Source of the DNA: Streptomyces sp. NBC_01451
GTDB lineage: Bacteria; Actinomycetota; Actinomycetes; Streptomycetales; Streptomycetaceae
Direction of reading: 5' to 3'
DNA: 64,000 bases
NCBI RefSeq assembly: GCF_036227485.1
Contig: NZ_CP109479.1
Span: forward strand, 5,518,001 to 5,582,000
Below, piece by piece: positions 25,127 to 33,593 of this stretch. A program made the position numbers and the translations under genes. How positions within the stretch are numbered: the first letter of the stretch is position 1; every line of letters starts with the position of its first letter. The notes below the pieces were generated by a model. That model had not been told where the DNA came from and ran no database searches. It saw only the letters and a list, made by a program, of their open reading frames with translations.

Positions 25127-26191
25127 ATGCCGAGTCCGACCCGAGTGCCCGGGACCGACACCGCCTCGCCGACCGGTTCACTGCTGACCACCACGGTTCC
25201 CCGCGGCTATGTCCACCGTGCCGCCGTGGCCGAGGTGTTCCTCACCGGCTGGGAGGCCGCCCCGACCGCGCCGGCCGCCCTCGCCTCCGCCGCGTCCCCC
25301 GCCGCATCTCCCACCGGGTCCGACTCCTTCGTCGTCCGCGCCCAACTGCCTCGCGGCCACGCGCTGTTCGCGCCGGCCCACGGCCACCAGGACCCGCTCC
25401 TCCTGCTGGAGTCGATCAGGCAGGCCGGCACCCTGCTGTCCCACGCCGAGTACGGCGTCCCGTTCGGCCACCAGTTCCTGATGTGGGGCCTGTCCTTCGC
25501 CGCGACCCCAGCCGCCCTCACCGCCGGCGCCACCCCGACCGACGTCGAACTGCACACGGTGTGCCACGACATCGTGCGCCGGGGCCGGACCATCTCGGGC
25601 ATGCGTTACGACGTCTCCGTCCGGCGCGACGGAGTGCCGGTGGCCACCGGCGGAGCGAGCTTCGGCGTCACCAGCCCCGCCGTCCACCGCCGGCTGCGCG
25701 AAGGCCGCCCCACCACGGTGGACCGTGCCCTGCCGGCCCCGGTCGACCCGGCCGACGTGGGCCACACGGACCCGGGCAACGTCCTGCTCGCCGCCCCGGC
25801 ACGGACCGGCGGGGCGAACGGCAGGGTGAGCGGCGGCGTGAGGGGCGGGGCGAACCGGTGGGCGAACAGATGGGAGCTCCGGGTGGACACCGACCACCCC
25901 ATCCTCTTCGACCACCCCGTCGACCACGTCCCCGGCATGCTGCTGATCGAGGCGGCCCGACAGGCGGCCCGCGCCGCGACCGGCCGTCCCGACGCGCTTC
26001 TCCTCGGCCTCGAAAGCCGCTTCACCCGGTACGCCGAACTCGACGCCCCCTGCTGGATCGAGGCCCGCGTCGCCCGCCCCGGCGCCGTCGGCCCCGGCCG
26101 GGCCCAGGACCTCCGGGTCCACGTCCTCGCCACCCAGCAGGGCGAACGCGTCTTCGCCGCCGACCTGGTCCTGCGCGACCCAGCCGCCTGA
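25127..26191 (+). CDS. AfsA/ScbA-type gamma-butyrolactone biosynthesis protein
   Basis: This 354-residue protein contains two AfsA hotdog repeats: residues about 20-195 (VPRGYVHRAAVAEVFLTGWE, ESIRQAGTLLSHAEYGVPFG) and about 225-350 (DHPILFDHPVDHVPGMLLIE). AfsA enzymes join a beta-keto acyl-ACP to dihydroxyacetone phosphate, the key step of A-factor-type signal synthesis. The ARE palindrome upstream and the receptor gene 1.3 kb away fit a complete signal and receptor pair. ATG 25127 follows ACAGGAG at good spacing; the in-frame GTG 25118 is too close to it. A Gly/Arg-rich linker (about 228-250) with GGANG-type repeats separates the halves. Confidence 0.92.
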   Translation: MPSPTRVPGTDTASPTGSLLTTTVPRGYVHRAAVAEVFLTGWEAAPTAPAALASAASPAASPTGSDSFVVRAQLPRGHALFAPAHGHQDPLLLLESIRQAGTLLSHAEYGVPFGHQFLMWGLSFAATPAALTAGATPTDVELHTVCHDIVRRGRTISGMRYDVSVRRDGVPVATGGASFGVTSPAVHRRLREGRPTTVDRALPAPVDPADVGHTDPGNVLLAAPARTGGANGRVSGGVRGGANRWANRWELRVDTDHPILFDHPVDHVPGMLLIEAARQAARAATGRPDALLLGLESRFTRYAELDAPCWIEARVARPGAVGPGRAQDLRVHVLATQQGERVFAADLVLRDPAA

Positions 26192-26247
26192 ACTGAACGG
26201 GCCCGCCCGAAGTACCAGGAAGGCCGGGGACGTGCGGAACGCGCAGA

Positions 26248-26280
26248 AGGTGCGCCGCGCGGTCGACGCGCGGCGCACCT
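26248..26280. terminator. Bidirectional terminator, afsA-like / FAD dehydrogenase
   Basis: A perfect 14-bp stem (26248-26261 with 26267-26280, loop GTCGA) lies between two convergent genes. Confidence 0.8.
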
Positions 26281-26337
26281 CCCGAAGCCTCGCCCGGCCG
26301 ACCGACCGACCGGGTCCGGCGGCCGAACCGTGGATCG

Positions 26338-28119
26338 TCAGGCGGTGGCCGCAGCCGCCGCCTTGCCCGCCTGCCGTCCCGAGAACAGGCACCCGCCGAG
26401 GAACGTGCCCTCCAGCGACCGGTACCCGTGGACCCCGCCGCCCCCGAAGCCCGCGACCTCACCGGCCGCGTACAGACCGGGAACCGGGGTGCCGGTGGCG
26501 TCGAGGACGCGGCCCGACAGGTCGGTCTGGAGGCCGCCGAGCGTCTTGCGGGTGAGGATGTTGAGGCGGACGGCGATCAGCGGTCCGGCGGAGGAGTCCA
26601 GGATCTTGTGGGCCGACGCCGTACGGCTGAGGACGTCCCCTGGGTAGGACAGGGCGTTGCGGATGCCCATGACCTGGGCGTCCTTGCTGTACGCGTTGTC
26701 GATCTCGCGGTCCCGTGCCTCTATCTGGCGCTGGAGCGTGGCCAGGTCGATCAGGCTGGTGCCGGTCAGCTTGTTCATGCCCCGGACCAGCTCGGAGAGC
26801 GTCGTGGACACGACGAAGTCCTCGCCGTACTTCTTGAACCGCTCCAGCGGCTCCGGGGTCTGCCAGATGCGCGAGAGCAGCATCCAGATGTCCTTGTTGG
26901 TGAGATCGGGGTTCTGTTCGGATCCGGAGAGCGCGAACTCCTTCGCGAGGATCTTCTGGGTCGTCACGAACCAGGAGTAGTCGTAGCCGGTGTCGGTGAT
27001 CGACTTGAGGGTGTGGAGGGTGTCGTAACCCGGCATGTCGGGTGCGGAGAACCTCTTGCCCGTCGCGTCGAACCACATCGACGACGGGCCGGGCAGAATG
27101 CGGATGCCGTGGTTGGCCCAGATCGGGTCGTAGTTCTTCAGACCCTCCGTGTAGTGCCACATCCGGTCCGGGTTGACGATCCGGCCGCCCGCCTTCTCGG
27201 TGATCCCGAGCATCCGCCCGTCCACGTGCGCGGGCACGCCCGTGATCATCGACTTGGGCGGGGTGCCGAGCCGGGCCGGCCAGTTCTGCCGTACGAGGTC
27301 GTGGTTGGCGCCGATACCGCCGGACGTCACGATCACCACCTCGGCGCTCAGCTCGAAGCTTCCGACCACCGTGCGCGAACTTGCCTTGCCCCGCGCGGCG
27401 GTGCTGGCTTCGAGGACCGCGCCGCGTACGCCGGTGACGGTGCCGTTCGTCCGGATCAGCTCGTCCACGCGATGGCGGTGCTTGAACGTCACGAGCCCGT
27501 TCGCGACCGCCGCCCGCACCTTCTTCTCGAACGGTTCCACCACGGCGGGGCCCGTGCCCCAGGTGACGTGGAAGCGCGGTACGGAGTTGCCGTGGCCGTC
27601 CGCGAGGCCGCCGCCGCGCTCCGCCCAGCCGACCATCGGGAACCACTGCATGCCCAGGTCGGCCAGCCAGGCCCGCTTCTCGCCGGACGCGAAGTCGACA
27701 TACGCCTGGGCCCACTTGTAGCCCCAGTGGTCCTGGCCGAGCGGGTCGTCGATGTCCCGGTCGAAGCCGGCCGCGCCCTGCCAGTCCTGCCAGGCCAGGT
27801 CCTTCGAGTCCTTGACGCCCATCAGACGCTGCTCGGCGGAGTCGACGAAGAACAGCCCGCCGAAGGACCAGAAGGCCTGACCGCCGAGGTTGGACTCGGG
27901 CTCCTGGTCGAGCAGCAGCACCTTGCGGCCCGCAGCCGCGAGTTCGACCGTGGCGACCAGCCCGGCCAGCCCGTGCCCCACGACGATCGCGTCGGCCGAC
28001 GTGGCCGCCGCCGATGCCGCGAACACCGTGCCCGTCTGGGTGAGGGCGGTCGCGGCGACCGCGCCGCCGGCCAGCGTCAGCGCCCGGCGGCGGCTGACCG
28101 GGTCAGTCAAGTGCTCCAT
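26338..28119 (-). CDS. FAD-binding dehydrogenase with Tat signal
   Basis: This 593-residue flavoprotein belongs to the fumarate reductase/3-ketosteroid-delta-1-dehydrogenase superfamily. It starts with a twin-arginine-type leader (SRRRALTLAGGAVAATAL), then the dinucleotide fold ADAIVVGHGLAGLVATVELA with an acidic LLDQEPE end. The C-terminal FAD motif is GLYAAGEVAGFGGGGVHGYR. The leader suggests export or a periplasmic flavoprotein. The substrate is unknown; steroid-like ring desaturation is one possibility. It faces the afsA-like gene and is divergent from a PucR regulator, which may control it. A direct role in signal synthesis is not indicated. Confidence 0.85.
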   Translation of the reverse strand: MEHLTDPVSRRRALTLAGGAVAATALTQTGTVFAASAAATSADAIVVGHGLAGLVATVELAAAGRKVLLLDQEPESNLGGQAFWSFGGLFFVDSAEQRLMGVKDSKDLAWQDWQGAAGFDRDIDDPLGQDHWGYKWAQAYVDFASGEKRAWLADLGMQWFPMVGWAERGGGLADGHGNSVPRFHVTWGTGPAVVEPFEKKVRAAVANGLVTFKHRHRVDELIRTNGTVTGVRGAVLEASTAARGKASSRTVVGSFELSAEVVIVTSGGIGANHDLVRQNWPARLGTPPKSMITGVPAHVDGRMLGITEKAGGRIVNPDRMWHYTEGLKNYDPIWANHGIRILPGPSSMWFDATGKRFSAPDMPGYDTLHTLKSITDTGYDYSWFVTTQKILAKEFALSGSEQNPDLTNKDIWMLLSRIWQTPEPLERFKKYGEDFVVSTTLSELVRGMNKLTGTSLIDLATLQRQIEARDREIDNAYSKDAQVMGIRNALSYPGDVLSRTASAHKILDSSAGPLIAVRLNILTRKTLGGLQTDLSGRVLDATGTPVPGLYAAGEVAGFGGGGVHGYRSLEGTFLGGCLFSGRQAGKAAAAATA

Positions 28120-28379
28120 GGGGGTGCCTTCCGGGAGAGTCGTACGGCGAGTGCGGGTGCGGGTGCGGGTGCAGACGGGGATGACGGGGGTTCAGGTGCG
28201 CGTGCAGGGGCGGGTGGGGCGTCCGTGCGTAGGGTGTGTTTGTGGCGAGCCTGAGGGTTACCGTCGGTAGCGCTCAGGGAATCAGGTCGGCACGACAGCG
28301 CGGTAGTAGCCGGGAGCCAACGCCTCCGCCCCTCTGTTGTCTCCCGGCGACACCGCACCGACGCGGAAGGGAGGGGCCC
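28120..28379. promoter_or_regulatory. Divergent promoter region, FAD dehydrogenase / PucR
   Basis: The 260-bp gap holds a short tandem GTGCGG repeat at about 28151-28172 and otherwise no clear palindrome. It must contain both promoters. Confidence 0.4.
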
Positions 28380-29732
28380 ATGACGGTCCTCACCGACGCC
28401 GGCGACTTCACGGAGCGGCCCGATCAGCCCGAACGGCCAGATCAGCCAGATCGTGAGGCCGTCGCCGACGTGCTGCGCGCCATGGCGGCCGACGCGGACG
28501 TCCAGGACGAACTCGTGCACGCGGCCCGCAGGCACTCTCCCGAGGTGGCCCGGCTCGCCGAGGCGGAAACCCACTGGCACGTCACCGCCATGATCAACGC
28601 GGCAGGCGCGTGGCTGGGAGACCCCGGCGGCCCCGCTCCCCGTGCGCCCGGTGCGCCCGGTGCCGGGGACGACGGCGAACAGGGCGTCGACGCCCAGGAC
28701 TTCGCCGCCGCACTGATGCTCGGCGCCGACCGGGCCGGCCAGGGCGTGCCGATGACCGCCGTACTGCGCGGAGTCCAGGCCGCCCATACCCGCGCCGTCG
28801 AGATCACCGTCGACCGCTGCCGCGCGGCCGGGGTGCCCGACGCCGCGCTGCTCACCGCCGTGCTGCGGCTCAAGGAGTACGGCGACGCCCTGCAACGGAA
28901 CGTCGTCCACGGGTACCGCACCGCCGAGTGGGACACCCCGCGCGCGCTGGGCGAGACCCGGGCGCGCCTGCTGCACCGGCTGCTCGTCGAGGGCGAACCG
29001 GCGCCCACCGCAGAGGAGTTGGCGCGTGCCGGACTGCGCCACAACGCCGTACGCCACCTCCTGGTCGCCGATCCGGGGGGTGACCCCGCCCGCACCCGGC
29101 GCCTGGCCCACCGCCTCGCCGCCCTGCGCGGCTGCCTCTTCGGCATGCTCGACGGACGGCTCGTGGGTCTGTACCCACGCCTGCCGGCGGGCGAGACGAT
29201 CGGGTACGGGGATGTGGAGGGGGAAGAGGAGGAGGGCGCCGGCGCAGGGAACGGCGGTGCGCTCGTCGTGGTCTCACCGGCCGTGCCCCTGGACGACCTC
29301 CGGGCCGCGTACGGCCTCTGCGTCCGCGCCCTGGACCTCGACGCAGGCGCGGCACCGGGACCGTACGGCCGCCACGGCGTGTACGAACTCACCGAACTGG
29401 CCGCCGAGATCGCCCTCGCCGACCAGCCGCTCCTGGGTGCCTGGCTCAGCGCCCGGCTCCTGGCGAACCTCGACCCCCGGGACGATTTCCACCGTCAGAT
29501 CGCGTTCACCGCACTGACGTTCCTCGACCACGGCCGCCGCCTGGACCGGACGGCGGCTACCCTGTTCACCCACCCCAACACCGTTCGCTACCGCCTCGCC
29601 CGCCTCCAGCAGCTCACCGGCGAGTCCCTGACGGACGATCTGCCGGGCAGCGCGTCCGGGCCGTCCGGCACCCTGCACTGGTGGTGGGCGCTGCGGATCT
29701 GGCTGGGGTCAGGCGTCGACGGAAGACCGTAG
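28380..29732 (+). CDS. PucR-family transcriptional regulator
   Basis: This 450-residue protein has a C-terminal PucR helix-turn-helix (TLFTHPNTVRYRLARLQQLT, near residues 398-417), the family hallmark, and a helical sensory N-terminal half (DRAGQGVPMTAVLRGVQAAH). PucR-like proteins with this layout regulate purine or amino-acid catabolism and other metabolic genes. An acidic low-complexity insert (EEEEGAGAG) occurs near residue 280. ATG 28380 follows GGAAGGGAGGGG. Control of the divergent FAD dehydrogenase is inferred from the divergent arrangement. Confidence 0.87.
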   Translation: MTVLTDAGDFTERPDQPERPDQPDREAVADVLRAMAADADVQDELVHAARRHSPEVARLAEAETHWHVTAMINAAGAWLGDPGGPAPRAPGAPGAGDDGEQGVDAQDFAAALMLGADRAGQGVPMTAVLRGVQAAHTRAVEITVDRCRAAGVPDAALLTAVLRLKEYGDALQRNVVHGYRTAEWDTPRALGETRARLLHRLLVEGEPAPTAEELARAGLRHNAVRHLLVADPGGDPARTRRLAHRLAALRGCLFGMLDGRLVGLYPRLPAGETIGYGDVEGEEEEGAGAGNGGALVVVSPAVPLDDLRAAYGLCVRALDLDAGAAPGPYGRHGVYELTELAAEIALADQPLLGAWLSARLLANLDPRDDFHRQIAFTALTFLDHGRRLDRTAATLFTHPNTVRYRLARLQQLTGESLTDDLPGSASGPSGTLHWWWALRIWLGSGVDGRP

Positions 29733-29780
29733 GGCGTTATGGATAAGAGACGTACTCAATGCGCACTTAATACATCCTTA

Positions 29781-29790
29781 CTGTAAACAG
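29781..29790. promoter_or_regulatory. CTGTAAACAG element before the glycosyltransferase gene
   Basis: The dyad CTGTaaACAG also occurs at 25012-25021, where it overlaps the ARE palindrome before the afsA-like gene. Here it sits in an AT-rich promoter-like stretch (29736-29806). It may be a half ARE; the evidence is only this shared 10-mer. Confidence 0.3.
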
Positions 29791-29851
29791 ATAGCATCCG
29801 ACCGCGATGGTGTACGTCGGCGGCCGGGACGAGGTGGGTCTGGTGGGTGGC

Positions 29852-30739
29852 ATGACGGTGGAGCCGCGCATCGCGGTGGCCGTGGTGACCATGGGAAACC
29901 GGCCCGCCGCGCTGAACGCGCTGCTGGAGTCGATCGCCAAGCAGGACCTCGCCCCCGACCGCATCGTGCTCGTCGGCAACGGCTGTCCACTGCCCGAACT
30001 CCCCGGCCTCTCCGGCGAGGTGACGACCATCGAGGTCGACGAGAACCTCGGCTGTCCGGGCGGCCGCAACGTGGCACTGGCCCGGCTGCGGGAGTTCGGC
30101 GACATCGACGTCGTGGTCGACCTCGACGACGACGGCCTGCTCATCGACCCCGATGTGCTCACCCGCGTACGGGACCTGTACGCCGCCGACCCCCGGCTCG
30201 GCATCGTCGGCTTCCGGATCGCCGACGAGAACGGCGTGACCCAGCGGCGGCACGTCCCCCGGCCCGGCGCGGGCGACCCGATGCTCGGCGGATACGTCAC
30301 CCAGTTCCTCGGCGGCGGCCACGCCCTGCGCATGGCGATGCTCGACGAGACCGGCGACTGGCCCGCCGCCTTCTTCTTCGCCCACGAGGAGACCGACCTC
30401 GCCTGGCGGGCCGTCGACGCCGGCTGGAAGATCCTCTACGAACCGCGTCTCCTGCTGCGCCACCCCAGCACCTCGCCCGCCCGGCACGCCATCTACCACC
30501 GGGTCACCGCCCGCAACCGGGTCTGGCTGGTCCGCCGCCGGCTCCCGATCCCGCTGATCCCGGTGCACCTCGGCGTCTGGATCGCGATCACCGTCCTGCG
30601 CGGCGGCTCCACGCGCGAGCTGAAGGCCTGGTTCGGCGGCTTCCTGGAGGGCCTGCGCGAGCCGGCCGGTGAACGCCGCCCGATGCGGTGGCGAACGGTG
30701 TGGACACTGACCCGGCTGGGCCGCCCACCCGTGCTGTGA
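29852..30739 (+). CDS. Family-2 glycosyltransferase
   Basis: This 295-residue GT-A enzyme opens with RIAVAVVTMGNRPAALNALL. It has the nucleotide-sugar region ENLGCPGGRNVALARLREFG, the metal-binding motif VVDLDDDG, and the acceptor-side FFAHEETDLAWRAVDAGW, where the ED-type pair holds the catalytic base. It is probably cytoplasmic and acts in polysaccharide or metabolite glycosylation. ATG 29852 begins the conserved core; an in-frame ATG at 29807 would add 15 residues not typical of relatives. It ends at a strong terminator and is therefore likely monocistronic. Confidence 0.87.
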   Translation: MTVEPRIAVAVVTMGNRPAALNALLESIAKQDLAPDRIVLVGNGCPLPELPGLSGEVTTIEVDENLGCPGGRNVALARLREFGDIDVVVDLDDDGLLIDPDVLTRVRDLYAADPRLGIVGFRIADENGVTQRRHVPRPGAGDPMLGGYVTQFLGGGHALRMAMLDETGDWPAAFFFAHEETDLAWRAVDAGWKILYEPRLLLRHPSTSPARHAIYHRVTARNRVWLVRRRLPIPLIPVHLGVWIAITVLRGGSTRELKAWFGGFLEGLREPAGERRPMRWRTVWTLTRLGRPPVL

Positions 30740-30784
30740 CCTTGTGACCTGGGGAAACAGGTCTGCGACACGCTGAACGCGAGA

Positions 30785-30824
30785 CGAGGGCCCTGGTCGT
30801 CACCTCTAACGACCTGGGCCCTCG
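30785..30824 (+). terminator. Terminator after the glycosyltransferase gene
   Basis: A 16-bp stem with one mismatch (30785-30800 with 30809-30824, 8-nt loop) lies 46 bp after the stop codon. Confidence 0.8.
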
Positions 30825-30986
30825 CGCGTACCCGGACCCGGCCGCGACGGCGACACTCCCCCGAGCTGCGCGTCATACGCGCGCACCCTCGGACCGGCTC
30901 CGTTGAGGTGATCACATCAGGCCACGCCAACAGATCGCTAACATGGGGGGTCCGGTGGGCGGACGACAGGGCAGTGGGGCGAGAAC

Positions 30987-33587
30987 ATGCGGTGCGGTCT
31001 GCGGTTCGGGCTGCTGGGCGCGCCCGTCCTGTACGGCAGCGACGCCCCCAACGGCCTTGCCGGGGACGGAATCCAGCCGATCGGCAGTATCAAGGTACGG
31101 ACGCTGCTCGCCGCCCTGCTCCTCGAACCCGGCCGGGTCGTCCCGGTCGAGGCGCTCAAGGACGCGCTGTGGGGCGGGGCGCCGCCGGTGTCCGCGCAGG
31201 CCTCGCTGCACAACCACGTGGCCCGGCTGCGCCGGCTCCTGGACGATCCGGGACGGCTGCGCGCCGTACCGCCCGGCTATCTCCTGCGGGTCGGCCCGGG
31301 CGAGCTGGACGTGCACGTCTTCCAGGCACACGTCGAACGGGCGCGGGCCGCCCACGCCAACCAGGACTGGCAGCGCGTCCTCGGAGAGTGCGCGTCCGCC
31401 CTCGCCCTGTGGCGCGGCGCCCCGCTGACCGGCCTCCCGCCCGAGACCGTCGGATACGCGCTCACCCAGCGCCTCGCGGAGGCCCGCCTCCTCCTGCTGG
31501 AGTGGCGCTACGACGCCGAGCTGTCCGTCGGCGGCCCCCGACTCCCCTCCCTGATCCCGGAGTTGACGGCCCTGACGGCCGAACACCCACTCCGCGAGTC
31601 CTACCACCGCCAACTGATGCTCACCCTCCACCGCACCGGCCGCCGAGCCGAATCCCTCGCCGTCCACCGCGACCTGCGCAACCGCCTCCTGGACGAACTG
31701 GGCGTCGAACCGGGCCCAGCGGTACGAGCGGCACACGTGGAGGTACTGCGGCTTCCAGGGGGACCCGTGGGACCGGCAACGCCTGGAGGACCGGTGGGTC
31801 CGGCGGGCCGGCGGTGGCCGGGACTTCCGGCGGGCCGGGCGGGCCGACGGGCCCCGGTGGGCTGCGCACGTTCGGGCGGCGAGGGAGACTCGGCAGACCT
31901 GGAAGGGCGGGGAGAGCCGGCGAACCGGGAGCGGCCGGGAGACCCGGCCGGTCCGGGAGCCTCGCCAGGTCCTGCGGGTCCGGGAGATCCCGGGCTCTCG
32001 GCGCGTCCGGCAGATCGAGAGCGGCCGGGAGGCCCGGCGAGCCCGGGTGACCAGGAGGACCCGGCAGCACCGGGTCCGCTCACCGTCGCCACAGGCCCAG
32101 AGCACCGGGGAGACCCAGAGGGGCCGGGAAGCTCAAGGGGCCTGGGTAGTCCGGCGGTTACGGATCATCCGAGGGTTCCGGGCGACCTCGCGGTTCCCTA
32201 CGTCCCCGCACAGCCGACCTCGGGTTCGGCCCCCCGACCGGCTCCTGCCCCCGCACGCCGACCGGGGTCGGAGTCACCGCGCCCCGATCCTGCCCCCGAG
32301 CCGACGGCACGCTCCTCGTCGGCGTCACCGTTCCCCGAGCCGACGCCGCTCCCTGAGTCGGAGTCACCGCTTCCCGGGCCTGGACCGCACCCCGCAGCGA
32401 CGCCACGATCCGGGTCGGCCTCACCACGCTCCGCCCCCGCGCCGACGGCACGGCCCGCCTCGGCATCGCAAGGCTCCGGGCCGGGGCACCGTCCCACGGT
32501 GGCACCCGTGCCCGCCCGTGTGCCTCGGCCTGCCCAACTTCCGCCGCCCCCGGCCCACTTCACCGGCCGCACAGCCGTCGCGGACAACCTGTGCCGGACC
32601 CTGGCCCCAAAGCCGCACGCCCGGCCCGACAGCACGGCTGCCGCTCCAGTCGTCGTGATCCACGGCATGCCCGGGGTGGGCAAGAGCGCCCTGGCGCTGC
32701 ACGTCGCCCACACCCTCCGGGAGCGCTTCCCGGACGGGCAGCTGCACGTCGACCTGCACGGCAGCCGCACCTCCGACGCACCCCCGCTCACCGCCGCCCA
32801 GGCCCTCACCGCCCTGTTGCGCGACCTCGGTGCCGATTCTCTCCGCATCCCCGAACACCCGGACGGAGCAGCCGCGTTACTGCGTTCCCTTCTCGCGCCG
32901 ACCCGCACCCTGATGGTCCTGGACGACGCCGAGGGCGCCGCGCAGATACGGCAGTTGCTCCCGGCGGGCCCCGGCTGCGCGGTGATCGTCACCAGCCGGT
33001 CCCCGCTGACCGCCCTCGACGGCGCCGACCGTTTCCCCCTCACCCCCCTGACCGGCGGGGAGAGTGCCGAGCTGCTGCGCACGGCGTCCGGACGGGACGG
33101 CCTCGACGCCGCCCACCCCCTCGTCGAACTCACCGGACGCCTCCCGCTCGCCCTGCGCGTGGTCGCCGCCAGGCTCGCCGCCCGCCGGGTCCTCACGCCG
33201 GACGCGCTCGCCGCTCAACTGGCCGCCACGGACAGCAGGTTGCCGCATTTGGAGTACGACGACCTGAGCGTCCGCCGCTCCCTGGCTGACGCCCACGACG
33301 CGCTGCGCACCTCCGCCCGCGAGACCGACCGCGACGCGGCCCTCGCCCTGCGCCGCATCGGCGCCCTGGACCTCCCCACGTACGACGTCCCGCTCCTCGC
33401 CCGTCTCACCGAGACCGACGAACTCCGTGCCGGGGCAGCCCTGGACCGCCTCGTCGACGTGGCCCTCCTGGAGGAGACCGCGTACGGCCACTACGCGCCC
33501 CACGGCCTGGTCAGGGACTACGCCCGTGAACTGGCCGCAACCGCAACCGATGCGGCCGGCGGCGACACGGCCGTCGGCCAGGGTTGA
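30987..33587 (+). CDS. AfsR/SARP-family regulator with NB-ARC ATPase domain
   Basis: This 866-residue protein has a SARP winged-helix DNA-binding domain (residues 1 to about 95, LRFGLLGAPVLY, LEPGRVVPVEALKDALWGG), a bacterial transcriptional activation domain (about 97-245), and an unusually long Gly/Pro-rich linker (about 250-520). An NB-ARC ATPase (P-loop GMPGVGKSAL near 558, TLMVLDDAE Walker B) follows. No TPR region follows, so it is shorter than AfsR. SARPs activate antibiotic pathways by binding heptamer direct repeats, and a matching array lies before the acyltransferase-kinase operon. It ends 6 bp from the convergent polymerase gene. Confidence 0.9.
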   Translation: MRCGLRFGLLGAPVLYGSDAPNGLAGDGIQPIGSIKVRTLLAALLLEPGRVVPVEALKDALWGGAPPVSAQASLHNHVARLRRLLDDPGRLRAVPPGYLLRVGPGELDVHVFQAHVERARAAHANQDWQRVLGECASALALWRGAPLTGLPPETVGYALTQRLAEARLLLLEWRYDAELSVGGPRLPSLIPELTALTAEHPLRESYHRQLMLTLHRTGRRAESLAVHRDLRNRLLDELGVEPGPAVRAAHVEVLRLPGGPVGPATPGGPVGPAGRRWPGLPAGRAGRRAPVGCARSGGEGDSADLEGRGEPANRERPGDPAGPGASPGPAGPGDPGLSARPADRERPGGPASPGDQEDPAAPGPLTVATGPEHRGDPEGPGSSRGLGSPAVTDHPRVPGDLAVPYVPAQPTSGSAPRPAPAPARRPGSESPRPDPAPEPTARSSSASPFPEPTPLPESESPLPGPGPHPAATPRSGSASPRSAPAPTARPASASQGSGPGHRPTVAPVPARVPRPAQLPPPPAHFTGRTAVADNLCRTLAPKPHARPDSTAAAPVVVIHGMPGVGKSALALHVAHTLRERFPDGQLHVDLHGSRTSDAPPLTAAQALTALLRDLGADSLRIPEHPDGAAALLRSLLAPTRTLMVLDDAEGAAQIRQLLPAGPGCAVIVTSRSPLTALDGADRFPLTPLTGGESAELLRTASGRDGLDAAHPLVELTGRLPLALRVVAARLAARRVLTPDALAAQLAATDSRLPHLEYDDLSVRRSLADAHDALRTSARETDRDAALALRRIGALDLPTYDVPLLARLTETDELRAGAALDRLVDVALLEETAYGHYAPHGLVRDYARELAATATDAAGGDTAVGQG

Positions 33588-33593
33588 CGCGCG

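Noticed and set aside
24804..29744. GCGTTATGGAT occurring at 24804-24814 and 29734-29744 as possible element ends
   Set aside because: An 11-mer shared by chance is expected in a window of this size, and no integrase, transposase or target-site pattern accompanies it.
30912..32105. Minus-strand frames opposite the SARP linker
   Set aside because: They reflect the Gly/Pro-rich low-complexity DNA and lack any conserved domain.
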